DNA from: Synergistaceae bacterium
Lineage (GTDB): Bacteria > Synergistota > Synergistia > Synergistales > Aminobacteriaceae
Direction of reading: 5' to 3'
Length of the DNA: 5,719 bases
Assembly: GCA_031270755.1 (NCBI GenBank)
Contig: JAISWV010000158.1
Location: forward strand, 1 to 5,719
Below, one piece after another: positions 4,467 to 5,719 of the stretch (position 1 is its first letter; each line of letters starts with the position of its first letter). The notes beneath the pieces were generated by a model. That model had not been told where the DNA came from. It saw nothing but the letters and a program-made list of their open reading frames with translations, and ran no database searches. The translations under genes were made by a program, and so were the position numbers.

Positions 4467-5719
4467 ATGCGCGTGTACTGGAACACAGCACTGCAGGTGG
4501 CCGGAGGAGTCGGTCTTTTTCTCTACGGCATCAAGTTGATGAGCGAGGCGTTGCAGTTCATAGCCGGTGACCGTATGCGGCAATTGATCGGCACTTTGAC
4601 CCGGACTCCCTTGAGGGGGGTTTTTGTCGGAATTCTCGTTACCATCCTCATTCAAAGCAGCAGCGGCACCACCGTCATGACAGTCAGCTTCGTCAACGCG
4701 GGGTTGATGACCCTGAACCAAGCCATCGGCGTCATCATGGGAGCGAACATCGGAACCACCGTCACGGCGCAGATCATCGCCTTCAAAATCAAAGATTTTG
4801 CCCTTCCTTTCATTGCCACCGGCGTGGCTTTGGCCATGTTCGGCAAATCCAAAAGACAGCGTTACGCCGGCAACGGCATCGTGGGGTTCGGCCTGCTCTT
4901 CATGGGTATGCAGACGATGGAAAATGGCACAGCGTTTTTTACGGCAAGCGAGGACCTCTTTCTCGCCTTGAGCCGGCACCCTATACTGGGCGTGCTGGCC
5001 GGGACCATCGTCACCATGATCGTCCAGTCCAGCGCCGCCACCATCGGACTGACCATGGCCATGGGCTCCCAGGGGCTTCTGAGCCTGGACGCGGCCATTC
5101 CCATCATTTTGGGGGACAACATCGGCACCACCATCACGGCGGTCCTGGCCACAATCGGGGTCAACCGCTCGGCCAAACAGGCGGCGGCGGCCCACGTTCT
5201 CTTCAATCTCTTCGGAGTCGTCATTTTTATGCTTTTCCTGCCCCTTTACAAGGAAGTCGTTTTGTTCTCCGCCTCCGATCTCAACCGCCAGATGGCCAAC
5301 GCCCACTCGATTTTCAACGTCACCAACACCGTTCTTTTCCTGCCTTTCACGCCGCTTTTCGCGAAATTGATACGCAAACTCATTCCCGACGACGAAACCC
5401 GGGAGGCGCGGACCCCCGTCTACCTGGACAAAAAGCTCATCGGGGCCTCCTCTACTGCCGCCGTGGAGGCCGTCAAGGACGAGCTGATCCATATGGGGGA
5501 CATCGTGCTGAACATGGCGGCCCTGGTCCGCAGGTGTTACGCGGAAGACGGCACGGAGCGCGTCTTGGCGGAGTTCGCCGAGTCCGAGGACGCGGTCAAT
5601 ACGATCAACAGGGCCATCTCGTCCTACGCCTCCGAAATATGGCAGAGGGGCTTGTCCGGCGAAGTCTCCACGGTTTTGGGGTGCTACGTGAACGCCGCGG
5701 GGGACCTGGAGCGGGTGGG
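4467..5719 (+). CDS. Na/Pi cotransporter family protein with PhoU-like C-terminal domain (3' end outside the window)
   Basis: A membrane protein of the NptA/YjbB type (Na_Pi_cotrans, PF02690), expected to move inorganic phosphate with sodium across the inner membrane. The window holds 417 residues with no stop; homologues run to roughly 540-600, so the tail is cut off. The transporter is an internal duplication: QSSSGTT (63-69) with GANIGTT (92-98) in the first half, and QSSAAT (187-192) with GDNIGTT (216-222) in the second. The QSS motifs are the substrate-binding signature. The first helix has GGVGLFLYGIKLMSEALQ (13-30). After about residue 300 the chain turns hydrophilic, and from about 330 (TAAVEAVKDELIHMGDIVL) it resembles the helical PhoU-like regulatory domain. 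Start: GGGGG at 4459-4463 is only 3 bases from ATG 4467 but 9 from the in-frame GTG 4473, so GTG could be the real start. No pho-type gene is adjacent to refine its role. Confidence 0.92.
   Translation, partial: MRVYWNTALQVAGGVGLFLYGIKLMSEALQFIAGDRMRQLIGTLTRTPLRGVFVGILVTILIQSSSGTTVMTVSFVNAGLMTLNQAIGVIMGANIGTTVTAQIIAFKIKDFALPFIATGVALAMFGKSKRQRYAGNGIVGFGLLFMGMQTMENGTAFFTASEDLFLALSRHPILGVLAGTIVTMIVQSSAATIGLTMAMGSQGLLSLDAAIPIILGDNIGTTITAVLATIGVNRSAKQAAAAHVLFNLFGVVIFMLFLPLYKEVVLFSASDLNRQMANAHSIFNVTNTVLFLPFTPLFAKLIRKLIPDDETREARTPVYLDKKLIGASSTAAVEAVKDELIHMGDIVLNMAALVRRCYAEDGTERVLAEFAESEDAVNTINRAISSYASEIWQRGLSGEVSTVLGCYVNAAGDLERV

Noticed and set aside
4368..5492. A 374-codon minus-strand open frame opposite the Na/Pi cotransporter gene
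   Set aside because: Its translation is hydrophilic, low in complexity and rich in Asp, Gly and His, as expected for the antisense of a GC-rich membrane protein gene. The plus strand shows duplicated QSS and NIGTT motifs, which fix the real coding strand.

Overview
The window is about 60% GC in its main genes (63% and 62% in two 60-base stretches counted by hand) and reads as chromosomal DNA of a GC-rich, probably anaerobic bacterium. The gene content (coaD followed by pxpBC, a MepA-like MATE pump, a DUF3782-type coiled-coil/nuclease-fold gene, and a NptA-type Na/Pi cotransporter with a PhoU-like tail) would suit a member of the Synergistota. That assignment is inference from general familiarity with such gene sets and is not proven by any marker here.

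Layout. Bases 3-170 are the 3' end of coaD (phosphopantetheine adenylyltransferase). Six bases later comes pxpB, which overlaps pxpC by an ATGA (932-935). The three genes form a plus-strand run that looks like one operon. PxpB and PxpC are two of the three subunits of the prokaryotic 5-oxoprolinase; the third, PxpA, is not in the window. An AT-rich 74-base spacer (2021-2094) separates pxpC from a convergent MATE-family efflux gene (minus strand, stop at 2095). Upstream of the MATE gene, on the same strand, lies a DUF3782-type gene. It appears damaged twice: an in-frame TAA 11 codons after its best start, and a one-base frameshift near its 3' end. Both ends of the ancestral protein can still be read from the sequence. 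A short intergenic region (4251-4466) holds a GC-rich inverted-repeat element and divergent promoter candidates. It is followed on the plus strand by a Na/Pi cotransporter gene that runs off the right edge.

How the genes relate. The coaD-pxpB-pxpC run is metabolic: coenzyme A synthesis plus cleavage of 5-oxoproline. The MATE and Na/Pi genes are independent transport units, each with a recognisable extended -10 promoter candidate. The DUF3782-type module between them is less GC-rich (43% and 47% in two 60-base stretches counted by hand) and lies next to the repeat element, so it may be a later arrival that is now decaying. I see no tRNA, rRNA, CRISPR array, complete insertion sequence or prophage gene. 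The window is mostly ordinary. Its most interesting part is the doubly broken gene and the repeat beside it.
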